Source of the DNA: Vreelandella titanicae BH1
Lineage (GTDB): Bacteria > Pseudomonadota > Gammaproteobacteria > Pseudomonadales > Halomonadaceae
Reading direction: 5' to 3'
Assembly: GCF_000336575.1 (NCBI RefSeq)
Contig: NZ_AOPO01000001.1
Location: 248,001-312,000, forward strand
DNA: 64,000 nt
In this document: piece by piece, positions 16,999 to 25,886 of the stretch
How the letters are laid out: each line of letters opens with the position of its first letter
Position numbering within the stretch: the first letter of the stretch is position 1
Notes under the pieces: model-generated
The model's input: the letters and a program-made list of their open reading frames with translations, nothing else
What the model was told of the DNA's origin: nothing
Databases searched by the model: none
Translations under genes and position numbers: made by a program

Positions 16999-18846
16999 TT
17001 AATGGCGTTGGCGCTGCTTGGCTTTGCGGTACCCTTGATAGGCTTTATTGACGGCTTCACGCTCGGAAACCTCGGGCACGGCCACCTCCCACCAGGCGCC
17101 GCCTTCTTGGGTGCTGGGTAACGGGTCGGTGTCCAGGGCAATCACATAGGTCGAGGTGGCGCTGCGAGCACGCACCAGCGCCTGCTCCAATTCCGCAATA
17201 CCGGTCACCGATTCAGACTCACAGCCCAACGCTTTGGCGTGAGCGGCAAAATCGGTTTTGGGAGCGCCGGCCTCCACAGTGCGGCAATCTTGCAGCAGGT
17301 TGTTGAACCCTGCCCCGCCAGTGGCCTGCTGCAAGCGGTTGATACAGCCATAGCCGCGGTTATCCAACACCACCACAATCAGCTTGTGGCCCAGCATCAC
17401 CGAGGTTGCCAGCTCCGAGTTGTGCATCAGGTAGCTACCATCGCCCACCATCACCACCACTTCGTTGTCGGGCTTGGCCATCTTGACACCCAGCCCGCCC
17501 GCAATTTCATAGCCCATGCAGGAGAAACCGTACTCCACGTGGTAGCTGCCGGGGCCGGAGCATTGCCAGAGCTTATGTAGCTCGCCGGGCAAGCCACCGG
17601 CGGCGCATACCACGGTGGTATCGTTGCCTGCCTGACGATTGACCGCACCGATCACCTGGGCATCGGTGGGCAGCGCCAGCCCTTGGTCGGCGGTCACGTT
17701 GCGCACTATTTCGGCCCACTCTCGCTTGAGCGTGCCGGTCTGCTCGCGCCATTCATCGCCGCCGCGCCATTCACCCAGCGCCGCGTCGAGCTGGCCCAGC
17801 CCGACCAAGGCATCGCAGCTTAGCGGCAGCGCTTGATGCTTCAGGCTGTCGAAGCGGCCAACGTTGAGGGCGATCAGCGTTTTATCGCTGCTTTCAAACA
17901 GCGCTCGGGAGCCGGTGGTAAAGTCCTGCAACCGCGTGCCCACCGCCAGAATGACATCCGCCTGCTCCGCCAATTGGTTGGCGGCTGCGCTGCCGGTCAC
18001 CCCAATGGCACCCACTGCGCAAGGGTGGCTATCGGCCAACGCGCCTTTGCCGGCCTGGGTTTCGGCTACCGGGATGCCCCGCGCTTTAGCAAACTCTGCC
18101 AGGGCATCGCAGGCAGCGGCGTAATGCACGCCGCCACCGGCGATAATCAGCGGGCGCTTGGCCTGTTGCAGCGCGGCGATGGTTTGGCGAAGCTCGTAAG
18201 CATCCGGTGGCGAGCGGCGAATGCGATGCACCTTGGGAGCAAAAAAGGCCACCGGATAATCGTAGGCAAAGGTTTGCACATCCTGAGGCAGCGCCAGGGT
18301 CGCAGGGCCGCAATGCTCCGGGTCAAGCAGGGTGGCTATCGCCTGGGGCAAACTGGTCAGCAGCTGTTCCGGGCGGTTAATGCGGTCGAAGTAGCGCGAC
18401 ACCGGTCGAAAACAGTCGTTGACGCTAATGGTAGGGTCGCCAAAGTGCTCCACCTGCTGGAGTACCGGGTCGGGTTCGCGGGTTGCAAAGGTGTCCCCCG
18501 GCAGCAGTAGGATCGGCAAGCGGTTGGCGTGGGCGAGTGCTGCGGCGGTGACCATATTGGTCGCCCCCGGGCCTATCGAGCTGGTCGCGGCCATTAAGCG
18601 CTGGCGATTATTGGCTTTGGCAAAGGCAATCGCCGCGTTGGCCATGGCCTGTTCGTTGTGAGCGCGAAAGGTCGGAAGCGTGTCTTGCACGTGGTAGAGC
18701 GCTTCACCCATTCCGGCCACATTGCCATGACCAAAAATCGCAAACACGCCTTCAAACAGCGCCACTTCTTGGCCATCCACCTCTATACGTTGTGCAGCAA
18801 GGTACTTGACCAACGCCTGGGCCATGGTGAGTCGAATGGTGCTCAT
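16999..18846 (-). CDS. iolD: 3D-(3,5/4)-trihydroxycyclohexane-1,2-dione hydrolase IolD
   Basis: A 615-residue thiamine diphosphate enzyme that opens the inositol ring to 5-deoxyglucuronate. It has the acetolactate-synthase-like three-domain layout: a Pyr domain (~1-190, with FGHGNVAGMGEALYHVQDTL and ATSSIGPGATNMVTAAALAH), a central domain (~205-350) and a PP domain with the ThDP/Mg motif VVVMVGDGSYLMHNSELATS ending near NRGYGCINRLQ. Length and start (TIRLTMAQALVKYLAAQ) match IolD. It follows iolC with one intervening base, so translation is probably coupled. Confidence 0.95.
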   Translation of the reverse strand: MSTIRLTMAQALVKYLAAQRIEVDGQEVALFEGVFAIFGHGNVAGMGEALYHVQDTLPTFRAHNEQAMANAAIAFAKANNRQRLMAATSSIGPGATNMVTAAALAHANRLPILLLPGDTFATREPDPVLQQVEHFGDPTISVNDCFRPVSRYFDRINRPEQLLTSLPQAIATLLDPEHCGPATLALPQDVQTFAYDYPVAFFAPKVHRIRRSPPDAYELRQTIAALQQAKRPLIIAGGGVHYAAACDALAEFAKARGIPVAETQAGKGALADSHPCAVGAIGVTGSAAANQLAEQADVILAVGTRLQDFTTGSRALFESSDKTLIALNVGRFDSLKHQALPLSCDALVGLGQLDAALGEWRGGDEWREQTGTLKREWAEIVRNVTADQGLALPTDAQVIGAVNRQAGNDTTVVCAAGGLPGELHKLWQCSGPGSYHVEYGFSCMGYEIAGGLGVKMAKPDNEVVVMVGDGSYLMHNSELATSVMLGHKLIVVVLDNRGYGCINRLQQATGGAGFNNLLQDCRTVEAGAPKTDFAAHAKALGCESESVTGIAELEQALVRARSATSTYVIALDTDPLPSTQEGGAWWEVAVPEVSEREAVNKAYQGYRKAKQRQRH

Positions 18847-18847
18847 T

Positions 18848-20806
18848 TTACGCCTCCTCCGTGTGAGACAGCGTTTGCGGCTGCGCCTGCCTTAATTGCC
18901 GCCACGCCTTTATCAGCTCGGCATAGTTCTGGGCGACCCGCTCTACCAAGCTGGCGTCGTCGATACGCCCAGCCAGCCAGTCGCGGCTGGCGCTGGCAAA
19001 TAGCGTGCGGCCAACGGTGAAGCCTTTACAGCAGGCATGATTGGCCGCTGCTTCAAAGCCGCGTTTCATATCGTCCATAGGGGCGTCAAGCCCGAGCAGT
19101 ACGACCCCACGGCAGTAGGAATCTTCGCGCTCAATGGTTTCACCCACCGCCTGCCAGGCTGCATCTGACATGGCAGGTAGTTTCCACCAGTCTGGGCGAA
19201 TGCCCAGGTTATAGAGCCGCTGAAGGCTGCGCGGCAAGGTGGTATCGTCATTGGGCATGTTCGCGGGAGGAATGACTTCAATCAGCAGCTCCAGCCCATA
19301 GGCACAAGCCGCCTGGTAGAGCTGGCGCAGCCGCTCCTCCTGCTCTAAGCGCAGCGAGATTTCATCGTCGGGGTGGTAGAACACCAGGCATTTAATAATC
19401 TGTTCTCTAGGCCAGTTGCGCAGGCAGGCACCTAAATCATCGCCATGCTGGAAGCGCAGCGGTCTTGAGCCAGGAAGCTCCACTGGTCGACCAATCCACC
19501 AGCCTTTTCCACTGGCTTGATTGAGCGCTTCCTGACCCAGCACATCGTCTACCAGAATCGCGGGAGTGGTAATGCCGCCCAGCTTGGCACCCTCTTCGGC
19601 GGCGGTGACCAGGAGTTTTTTGAGAGCTGGTAATCGCGCACTGTCGGCATACTCTTCGCGGGCCATATCGGTGAGCTGGCGGCGGTGATCAAATGCCAAC
19701 CCCAACACTTCGGGCCACTGAGCAGTCACTCGGGTAGTGACCCGGTGGAGATGATTCAGGCGTTGATCGATATCCGGACGGGGTACCTCGTCGCGACGTT
19801 TCAGGTAATCGAATAGCTCATCTTCGGTGGGCATGGCCGGGGCACAGCCGTGGCGGGAGACCACCAGCGCACCACAGGCATTGGCGTAACCCGCGCTGGT
19901 TTGCCAGGGTTCATTGCGTAGCCAGCCACGTAGCAGCCCGCTCATAAAGGCATCACCAGCACCCAGCACATTGAGCACTTCGACCTGAACGCCTTTGACT
20001 AGAATGCCGTCTTCAATGCGGTCAGGAATGTCGCCCTCAAACACCACACAGCCCATGGGCCCCAGCTTGCATACCAGGGTCGCCTGGCTAACCTCACGTA
20101 CTGCACGCAGTGCCGTTAAGGTGTCGGTGCTGCCACCGGCAATATGAAACTCCTCTTCGGTGCCTACAATCAGGTCAAAGTCCGGCAACCAGCGTTGAAG
20201 ATCTGCAGTGACTTTTTCATCGGCGATAAAACGGGTTTCACCATCGCCAGGGTTAGTCAGACCCCACAGCACGGGGCGATAGTCGATATCCAGCACCCGC
20301 TTCACGCCATAATGGGCGGCGGCGTCCAGTGCCTTGCGGCACGCCCGGCGGGTGGTATCGGTAGAAAGATGGGTGCCGGTAATCGCCAGCGCCTTGGCCC
20401 GTGCGATAAATTCAGGGTCGATGGCCTCGGCGTCGATGGCCATATCAGCACAGTCGCGGCGGTAAAATAGCAGCGGGAAGCTTTCACGGTCTTTTAAAGC
20501 CAGCAGAACCAGGCCGGTGTGGCGCTCGGGGTCGGTTTGAAGCGCGGAGGTATCCACGCCCACCCGCTCCAGCTCTTCGCGCACGAAGTTGCCCATCTGC
20601 TCGTCGCCAACTCGCGAGAGCATGGCGGATTTTAATCCTAGGCGCGCAGTGCCGTAGGCCATATTACCCGAGCTCCCGCCTAGGTACTTGGCAAAGCTGG
20701 CCACGTCTTCTAAACGGCTGCCAATCTGCTCGGCGTAAAGATCGACCGCCACGCGTCCAAGACAAATCAGGTCAAGCGGTCGGTGTTGACTATTGTTATT
20801 CAGCAT
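18848..20806 (-). CDS. iolC: Bifunctional 5-dehydro-2-deoxygluconokinase / phosphogluconate aldolase (IolC-DUF2090 fusion)
   Basis: A 652-residue two-domain protein. Residues ~1-325 are a PfkB kinase (substrate motif YLGGSSGNMAYGTARLGLKS, catalytic NVLGAGDAFMSGLLRGW at ~276-292). Residues ~335-640 are a DUF2090 TIM barrel (LGLAFDHRRQLTDMA, KCLVFYHPDDEISLRLEQE, RPDWWKLPAMSD, FTVGRTLF). The kinase makes 5-dehydro-2-deoxygluconate 6-phosphate; the barrel is annotated in related genomes as the aldolase giving malonate semialdehyde and dihydroxyacetone phosphate. No separate iolJ is in the window, so the fusion would close the pathway. GGAGA precedes the ATG. Its upstream gap of 100 bp could hold an internal promoter. 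Confidence 0.93.
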   Translation of the reverse strand: MLNNNSQHRPLDLICLGRVAVDLYAEQIGSRLEDVASFAKYLGGSSGNMAYGTARLGLKSAMLSRVGDEQMGNFVREELERVGVDTSALQTDPERHTGLVLLALKDRESFPLLFYRRDCADMAIDAEAIDPEFIARAKALAITGTHLSTDTTRRACRKALDAAAHYGVKRVLDIDYRPVLWGLTNPGDGETRFIADEKVTADLQRWLPDFDLIVGTEEEFHIAGGSTDTLTALRAVREVSQATLVCKLGPMGCVVFEGDIPDRIEDGILVKGVQVEVLNVLGAGDAFMSGLLRGWLRNEPWQTSAGYANACGALVVSRHGCAPAMPTEDELFDYLKRRDEVPRPDIDQRLNHLHRVTTRVTAQWPEVLGLAFDHRRQLTDMAREEYADSARLPALKKLLVTAAEEGAKLGGITTPAILVDDVLGQEALNQASGKGWWIGRPVELPGSRPLRFQHGDDLGACLRNWPREQIIKCLVFYHPDDEISLRLEQEERLRQLYQAACAYGLELLIEVIPPANMPNDDTTLPRSLQRLYNLGIRPDWWKLPAMSDAAWQAVGETIEREDSYCRGVVLLGLDAPMDDMKRGFEAAANHACCKGFTVGRTLFASASRDWLAGRIDDASLVERVAQNYAELIKAWRQLRQAQPQTLSHTEEA

Positions 20807-20906
20807 AAATGTCTCCCCACGTCACAAATTCGTGGTACTAGTCACAGGATGGCACTGGGCATAAAAGCGTCTTGGCTGGCAATCGATAAGGCTTATCAAC
20901 CGTGGA

Positions 20907-21707
20907 TTAAAGTGTGAAGGCGGCACGGAATCGGTCGAGCGCGAGGTCGTCATCCCCAGAGGCCCAGCCTTCCAGCCCTATGGTGCCGCGGTAGCCCATG
21001 TCGTTAAGCGCATTGGCAATGGCCGGATAGTTAATCTCGCCGGTTCCGGGTTCGCAGCGTCCTGGCACATCAGCCACCTGCACTTCACCTATGTAGGGCC
21101 CACAGCGGCGAATCAATTCAGTCAAATTACCTTCGCCAATTTGGGCGTGATAAACGTCCAACATAATGCGCAAGCTGGGCCGACCAACACTTTCCACCAG
21201 CGCTAGAACATCTTCCAAGCGCGCAAACGGCACACCTGGGTGATCAACGTCGGTATTGAGGTTTTCAAGCACAAAGGTGACGTCGTTCTGCTCGCCCAGA
21301 TCCGCCAGCCGATTGAGGGTGTCTCGGGCTTTTAGCCACATAGCGCCAGTCATCTGCTGGCAAGGCTGAACGGGCAACCCATTACCATCTAGACCGGTGC
21401 CGTGAAGGTTAAGGCGCGGAATGCCAAGGCGCTTTGCTACCTCAACCGACTCAGCGGCGGTGCGTAGCAGTTCATCTGCACCGGCGGCATCCGCCAGGGT
21501 GCCGGTGACATAGCCGGTCATGGATGAAAACGTCGCCCCGCTATTGGCCAGTGCCTCGATATCGTGCTTAGTCCAGTCCCAGATTTCGACCTGAAAACCC
21601 AGTTCAGAAATACGCTTAACACGCTCCAACACGGGCAAGTGGCGGAACACCATTTCAGCGCAAACGGCCAGCGTGAACGGGGATGATGGGGTAGGTTTAT
21701 TCATCAT
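20907..21707 (-). CDS. TIM-barrel sugar isomerase, hydroxypyruvate isomerase-like (inositol operon)
   Basis: A 266-residue AP-endonuclease-2/xylose-isomerase-like TIM barrel. Visible are FQVEIWDWTKHDIEALANSG, LNLHGTGLDGNG, a metal ligand region FVLENLNTDVDHPG, MLDVYHAQIGEGNL, GEVQVADVPGRCEPGTGEIN and GLEGWASG at the end. This resembles hydroxypyruvate isomerase (Hyi) family proteins, which also turn up in inositol clusters as IolI/IolH-like isomerases. It lies between the ABC transporter ATPase and iolC. Isomerisation of an inosose or of a sugar acid is plausible; the substrate cannot be chosen from sequence. Confidence 0.8.
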   Translation of the reverse strand: MMNKPTPSSPFTLAVCAEMVFRHLPVLERVKRISELGFQVEIWDWTKHDIEALANSGATFSSMTGYVTGTLADAAGADELLRTAAESVEVAKRLGIPRLNLHGTGLDGNGLPVQPCQQMTGAMWLKARDTLNRLADLGEQNDVTFVLENLNTDVDHPGVPFARLEDVLALVESVGRPSLRIMLDVYHAQIGEGNLTELIRRCGPYIGEVQVADVPGRCEPGTGEINYPAIANALNDMGYRGTIGLEGWASGDDDLALDRFRAAFTL

Positions 21708-21713
21708 GGCTCC

Positions 21714-22604
21714 TTAATAGCCGCTCGCAGCTCGCGGTGAAGGTTGCTCAGTGCTGCTTGTTCCATCGGCAGGCTGAGTGTCTTGACCGGCTAAGTTGGC
21801 CTTCTTGGCTTTATCGTCACGCTGGAATTCCGCAAGCTCTGCATCCAGGCTTTCAAGCTCAGCGCCACCCGCCATCATATTGAGCACTTCTTCGCGGCTG
21901 ACTTCCTCTTTGCGGAAGGAGCCCAAACTGCCGCCGCGTGACAATAGGGTGAACGCATCGGCCACTGGGTAAGCATGGTGAACATTGTGGGTAATAAAGA
22001 TGACCGCAAGCCCATCCGCGCGGGCTTTGGCAATGTAGCGCAGTACGACGGAGGCCTGCTTGACCCCCAGCGCTGAGGTGGGCTCATCAAGAATCAGCAC
22101 TTTGGCGCCAAAATAGACGGCACGGGCAATCGCCACACACTGGCGTTCCCCACCAGAAAGCGTTCCCACCGGCTGACTAGGGTCGCGCACATCGATACCG
22201 ATTTTAGCCATTTCCTCTTTGGCAACCCGGTCGGCATATTTCCAATCAATCCGCTTTAAAGGCCCCCAGCCCACCGTCGGTTCGCGGCCCATAAAGAAGT
22301 TACGGGTAATCGACATCAACGGCACCATGGCCAGATCCTGAAAAACGGTCGCGATACCGGCGTCGAGCGCGTAAGCCGGGGACTTGAAACGAGCGGGCTT
22401 GCCATCCAGTAGCATCTCGCCATGGGTGGGCTGGTGAACACCGGAAAGGGTTTTAATCAACGTTGACTTGCCGGCACCGTTATCCCCCAGCAGGCACATA
22501 ACTTCACCGGAATAGACCTGCATCGAGATATCACTGATGGCGATGACGCTGCCGAAGTGTTTGCTGACACTGCGCATTTCAATCATTGGAGTGCGTGTAG
22601 TCAT
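21714..22604 (-). CDS. Sugar (inositol) ABC transporter ATP-binding protein
   Basis: A 296-residue ATPase of the CUT2/ribose class. Walker A is GDNGAGKST (40-48), the signature [12 protein letters not shown], Walker [13 protein letters not shown], and the switch [16 protein letters not shown]. Most CUT2 ATPases (RbsA) have two ATPase domains in ~500 residues; this one has a single domain, like FrcA, so it must act as a homodimer. The last ~45 residues are polar and unlike the ATPase fold ([18 protein letters not shown]). It overlaps nothing but is 1 bp from the permease gene. Substrate myo-inositol is inferred from the operon. Confidence 0.9.
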   Translation of the reverse strand: MTTRTPMIEMRSVSKHFGSVIAISDISMQVYSGEVMCLLGDNGAGKSTLIKTLSGVHQPTHGEMLLDGKPARFKSPAYALDAGIATVFQDLAMVPLMSITRNFFMGREPTVGWGPLKRIDWKYADRVAKEEMAKIGIDVRDPSQPVGTLSGGERQCVAIARAVYFGAKVLILDEPTSALGVKQASVVLRYIAKARADGLAVIFITHNVHHAYPVADAFTLLSRGGSLGSFRKEEVSREEVLNMMAGGAELESLDAELAEFQRDDKAKKANLAGQDTQPADGTSSTEQPSPRAASGY

Positions 22605-22605
22605 G

Positions 22606-23736
22606 TTATTTAGCCTCCATCGCCTTTTTGCGCATGTAATTGTTGAATAGCACCGCCACCAGCAACATCACACCCAGGAAGACCTGGAACCAGTCGGTGT
22701 TAACACCGGTGTAGAAGATCCCCATCTGCACCATGCCGAAAATCAGCGCACCGAGGGCCGCACCAATGGCAGATCCATAGCCACCGGTCAGCAAAGCGCC
22801 ACCGATCACCACAGCGATAATGGCCTCCAGCTCTTTTAATAAACCTCGAATGGTGTCCGCCGAACCGGTATCCATGACCTGGATGCAGGCAAAAATGGTG
22901 GCTGAGAAAGCGGTGAACATGAACAGTGAAATCTTGACGCGATGGACGGGGACGCCCGAATTACGCGCCGCATTGGCATCGCCACCGCTGGCGAAGATCC
23001 AGTTGCCGTAAGGCGTGCACAGCAGCACCCAAGTCGCTACAGCGGTTAAACCCAGCCACCAGACAATCGAGACAGGGATACCGGTGACCGTGGGGTTGCC
23101 CGCAAAGTTGGTCGCCATCCAGCCATTTGCCGCCATCCAGCTAAATAGTCCCGTAGCGACTTCTCCAGAGAAAAGCGCCGCGAACCAATCTCCGGGGATA
23201 TGATCCTGCACTCCCCCCACCTGAGTACGTCCCGTCAACAACCGACTGGTACCAATAGCCAGGCCACGCAGAATGAACAGGAAGCCTAGGGTAACGATAA
23301 ATGACGGCAACCCCGTTTTATTGACTAGATTGCCGTTAATCCAGCCCACCAGGCCCGCGCAGGCGAACGCCAATAAAATTGCGGCCCACAGCGGCCAGCC
23401 ATACTCCACCGCTGGGATGGCAATCAGAATGCCTGCCAAGCCAATCATCGAACCTATCGAAAGATCAAACTCTCCGCCGATCATCAGCAACGCAGCCGCC
23501 GTGGCGATAATGCCGAGCTGAGCGGCGACTTCAAGGAAATTAATAATACCCGCTGGGGTAAACATCCCAGTGCCGCTGGAAGCAGCTATAAAAAAGGCAA
23601 GCACCAGCACGGCACCGGCCAGCGCCCCCAGCTCCGGGCGATTAAGCGCCTTCTTCCAGAAAGAGACTCTCTGGATACGCTCATCTTGAGGAGCGGTTGC
23701 TGGCGCAACCGACTGTTTCGTTTCAGTAGAATTCAT
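22606..23736 (-). CDS. Sugar (inositol) ABC transporter permease
   Basis: A 376-residue CUT2-family (RbsC/FrcC-like) permease with ~9-10 membrane segments. Landmarks: [60 protein letters not shown] and [20 protein letters not shown]. An amphipathic N-terminal tail of ~30 residues precedes the first segment. It pairs with the single-domain ATPase and the binding protein at 23791. Inositol as substrate follows from context. A hairpin just upstream (23752-23772) separates it from the binding-protein gene. Confidence 0.92.
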   Translation of the reverse strand: MNSTETKQSVAPATAPQDERIQRVSFWKKALNRPELGALAGAVLVLAFFIAASSGTGMFTPAGIINFLEVAAQLGIIATAAALLMIGGEFDLSIGSMIGLAGILIAIPAVEYGWPLWAAILLAFACAGLVGWINGNLVNKTGLPSFIVTLGFLFILRGLAIGTSRLLTGRTQVGGVQDHIPGDWFAALFSGEVATGLFSWMAANGWMATNFAGNPTVTGIPVSIVWWLGLTAVATWVLLCTPYGNWIFASGGDANAARNSGVPVHRVKISLFMFTAFSATIFACIQVMDTGSADTIRGLLKELEAIIAVVIGGALLTGGYGSAIGAALGALIFGMVQMGIFYTGVNTDWFQVFLGVMLLVAVLFNNYMRKKAMEAK

Positions 23737-23751
23737 GGCGATCGACCCCCA

Positions 23752-23772
23752 AGGCTCGACACCGTCGAGCCT
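23752..23772 (-). other. Intra-operon hairpin between binding-protein and permease genes
   Basis: AGGCTCGAC-ACC-GTCGAGCCT is a perfect 9-bp stem with a triloop in the 54-bp gap. On the transcribed strand it lacks a trailing T-run, so it probably stabilises the upstream binding-protein message and lowers distal expression, as in other binding-protein operons. Confidence 0.6.
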
Positions 23773-23790
23773 TTTTCGATTAGGTAGTTA

Positions 23791-24741
23791 TCAACGGATG
23801 CCCTGGCTACTCAGCTCAATGACCTGTGCAGCGTTTTCTTGAGTGACAAACCCTGGGCCGGTGGCAACATCCCCTGCGGGTAGCAGGCCGTTTTTGACGA
23901 ACTGATCTAGGAACATGACGGGCAAATAACCCTGCATGTACTGCTGTTGGTCGATCGCAAAGTCCAGTTCACCTGCATCCAAGGCTTCCAAAATACCGGG
24001 GGAAAGGTCAAAGGTGCCGAGAGTGAACATATCGGTTGCCCCCTGCTCACGCATGGCCCGAATCATTGGATCAGCGGCCAATGCGCCCAAGGTCAGCACT
24101 CCACGCACATCACTGTTCTCGTTGAGGTAAGCAACAATGGCATTGCGAATATTGGTGGGGTCGTAGGTGGTCGCTAGCTGCTCGGCATTGCCGTCGAAGC
24201 CTTCGACAAAGCCATCACAACGCTGATCAAGTCCCTGGTTGCCTTGCTCATGGTTAACGCAGACGCCTTTCTCAACGCCCAGTTCCTGCATGCGCTCGGC
24301 GGCCTGTTTGCCCGCCTCGTATTCACTCTGCCCAATGTGCAGCCGGGCACCATAATCTCTCGCCACGTCGCCACCGGAGTTAATGGTGATCACTGGGATG
24401 CCGTTATCGACAGCATTTTGGACAGCGCCGCCCAGGGCATTTTCGTCAGTAAAAGAGAGGATCAAACCATCCGGATCCGATGCCACCGCTGCCTGTACAA
24501 GTTGCTGCATCTTGGCCATATCAAAGGTCGATGGTGCACGGTACTCCAGCTCAGCGCCTACGAGATCAGCGGCTGCCTCTGCGCCGTTTTTCACCACTGA
24601 CCAGAAAGGATCAGAGGGGACACCATGGGTCACCATGACGAAACGGCTCGCTTCTTGTTCTTGTTCCTGTGCTTGTGCGGCACCTGCCATTAATGCCGTG
24701 GTGGCGGCAGAGGCTAGAAGCCATTGAGATAGACGTGCCAT
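23791..24741 (-). CDS. Sugar (inositol) ABC transporter substrate-binding protein
   Basis: A 316-residue periplasmic protein of the ribose-binding (peripla_BP_4) class with a signal peptide at ~1-24 (LLASAATTALMAGAAQAQ). The mature chain shows GVPSDPFWSVVKNGAEAAAD, DGLILSFTDENALGGAVQNA, GIPVITINSGGD, VNHEQGNQGLDQRCDGFVEG and TFDLSPGILEALDAGELDFA. It resembles FrcB/inositol-binding proteins. It is the first gene of the leftward inositol operon and diverges from iolR across a 238-bp AT-rich gap with GGAA-type operators. Specificity for myo-inositol is inferred from the operon. Confidence 0.9.
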   Translation of the reverse strand: MARLSQWLLASAATTALMAGAAQAQEQEQEASRFVMVTHGVPSDPFWSVVKNGAEAAADLVGAELEYRAPSTFDMAKMQQLVQAAVASDPDGLILSFTDENALGGAVQNAVDNGIPVITINSGGDVARDYGARLHIGQSEYEAGKQAAERMQELGVEKGVCVNHEQGNQGLDQRCDGFVEGFDGNAEQLATTYDPTNIRNAIVAYLNENSDVRGVLTLGALAADPMIRAMREQGATDMFTLGTFDLSPGILEALDAGELDFAIDQQQYMQGYLPVMFLDQFVKNGLLPAGDVATGPGFVTQENAAQVIELSSQGIR

Positions 24742-24804
24742 AAAGAATTCCTCATAACGTTATCGTTGTTGGTAGGGAAGTGGCATTAAATGCCTTGGCG
24801 CTAT

Positions 24805-24818
24805 GAAATATAGATTCC
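24805..24818. promoter_or_regulatory. Candidate IolR operator (site 1)
   Basis: GAAA-TATAGA-TTCC fits, with one mismatch, the GGAA-N6-TTCC pattern described for RpiR-type IolR regulators of inositol genes. It lies in the gap between the transporter operon and iolR. Confidence 0.45.
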
Positions 24819-24864
24819 AAATAGCAATTATTGCAAATTATTTATTCTATACTTTTGTATAAAT

Positions 24865-24878
24865 GGAATATTTATTTC
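24865..24878. promoter_or_regulatory. Candidate IolR operator (site 2)
   Basis: GGAA-TATTTA-TTTC fits GGAA-N6-TTCC with one mismatch. It starts exactly 60 bp after site 1 and is in reverse orientation to it by its mismatch. A GCAAT-T-ATTGC dyad at 24824-24834 lies between them. Confidence 0.45.
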
Positions 24879-24979
24879 AATCAACTAGACTGCATAACAA
24901 CCAGCCACTTTGCTCAGTGCTACTGCCCAGCCGTACATGAGTGAATGAGTGGTACATGAGTTAACGCTAAGGAATTTGT

Positions 24980-25843
24980 ATGCCGCAGCCCCCACAAAGC
25001 TACCGTGAGCTGGAAACGCTGATCACCGCCGAGTACGCCACGCTAAGCAAACGTTTGCAGCAAACCGCGCGTTTTATGCTTGATCACCCCCAGGAGGTTG
25101 CTTTAGCGACCGTGGCCAAAATTGCCGAACAGGCGGATGTCACTCCATCCACCTTAATTCGCTTGGCCAATAGCTTGGGCTTTAAGGGCTTTTCCGAAAT
25201 GCAGCAACTGTTTCGCAGCCGCCTGGTCGATGAGTTGCCTAACTACACCGAGCGAATTCGCGCGGTACGCAGCGCCACCGGGGAAACACCCGACAGCACC
25301 CAGCTGTTATGGGAGTTCGCTGACGCCAACCGTGCCGTGCTTGAGCAGCTTCCCAGCCGCATTAATCCAGAGAGTCTGGAGAAGGCGCTGGATATTTTTG
25401 AAAAGGCTCATGCGATTCATGTGATGGGCGCACGGCGAAGTTTTATGGTCGCCAGCTATATGACCTATGCCCTGGCCCATGTGGATAAGCCTGCGCTGCT
25501 GGTTAATGGTTTGGGGGGAATGTACGGCGAGCAGCTGCGCGCCATGAGCCAACACGACGCTCTGCTAACGATTAGCTTTTCTCCCTATGCCGAAGAGAGC
25601 CAAAAAGCCTGCGAAGACGCCCACCAGCGCGGCCTACCTAGTGTAGTGATTACCGATTCGAACCTTAGCCCGCTGGCCCGTTTCGCGGATGTCGTCTTCG
25701 TGGTCAACGAAGCCGAAGTAAAAAGTTTCCGGAGTTTGACCGCGTCGCTCTGCTTGACCCAGACCTTGGCGATTGCCCTGGGCGTGCGGCAAGACAAAAC
25801 ACGCGACAAAGAAAAGGGCCGTGACAAAAAACGTAAGGCCTAA
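24980..25843 (+). CDS. iolR: RpiR-family transcriptional regulator, probable IolR
   Basis: A 287-residue regulator: an HTH_6 domain (~1-77; QTARFMLDHPQEVALATVAK and ADVTPSTLIRLANSLGFKGF) and a SIS sugar-phosphate-binding domain (~125-260; AIHVMGARRSFMVASYMTYA, LLTISFSPYAEESQKACEDA). A basic tail (RQDKTRDKEKGRDKKRKA) ends it. RpiR-type IolR proteins repress inositol genes and are released by a pathway intermediate. Its position between the transporter operon and iolG fits. AAGGA precedes the ATG. It is 43 bp upstream of iolG. Confidence 0.88.
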   Translation: MPQPPQSYRELETLITAEYATLSKRLQQTARFMLDHPQEVALATVAKIAEQADVTPSTLIRLANSLGFKGFSEMQQLFRSRLVDELPNYTERIRAVRSATGETPDSTQLLWEFADANRAVLEQLPSRINPESLEKALDIFEKAHAIHVMGARRSFMVASYMTYALAHVDKPALLVNGLGGMYGEQLRAMSQHDALLTISFSPYAEESQKACEDAHQRGLPSVVITDSNLSPLARFADVVFVVNEAEVKSFRSLTASLCLTQTLAIALGVRQDKTRDKEKGRDKKRKA

Positions 25844-25886
25844 ACACCAAAAGCAAGCCAACAGCAAAAACAAAATAGGAGAGCTC

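Noticed and set aside
17833..18510. 225-codon frame opposite iolD
   Set aside because: Shadow of a well-matched ThDP enzyme; no support.
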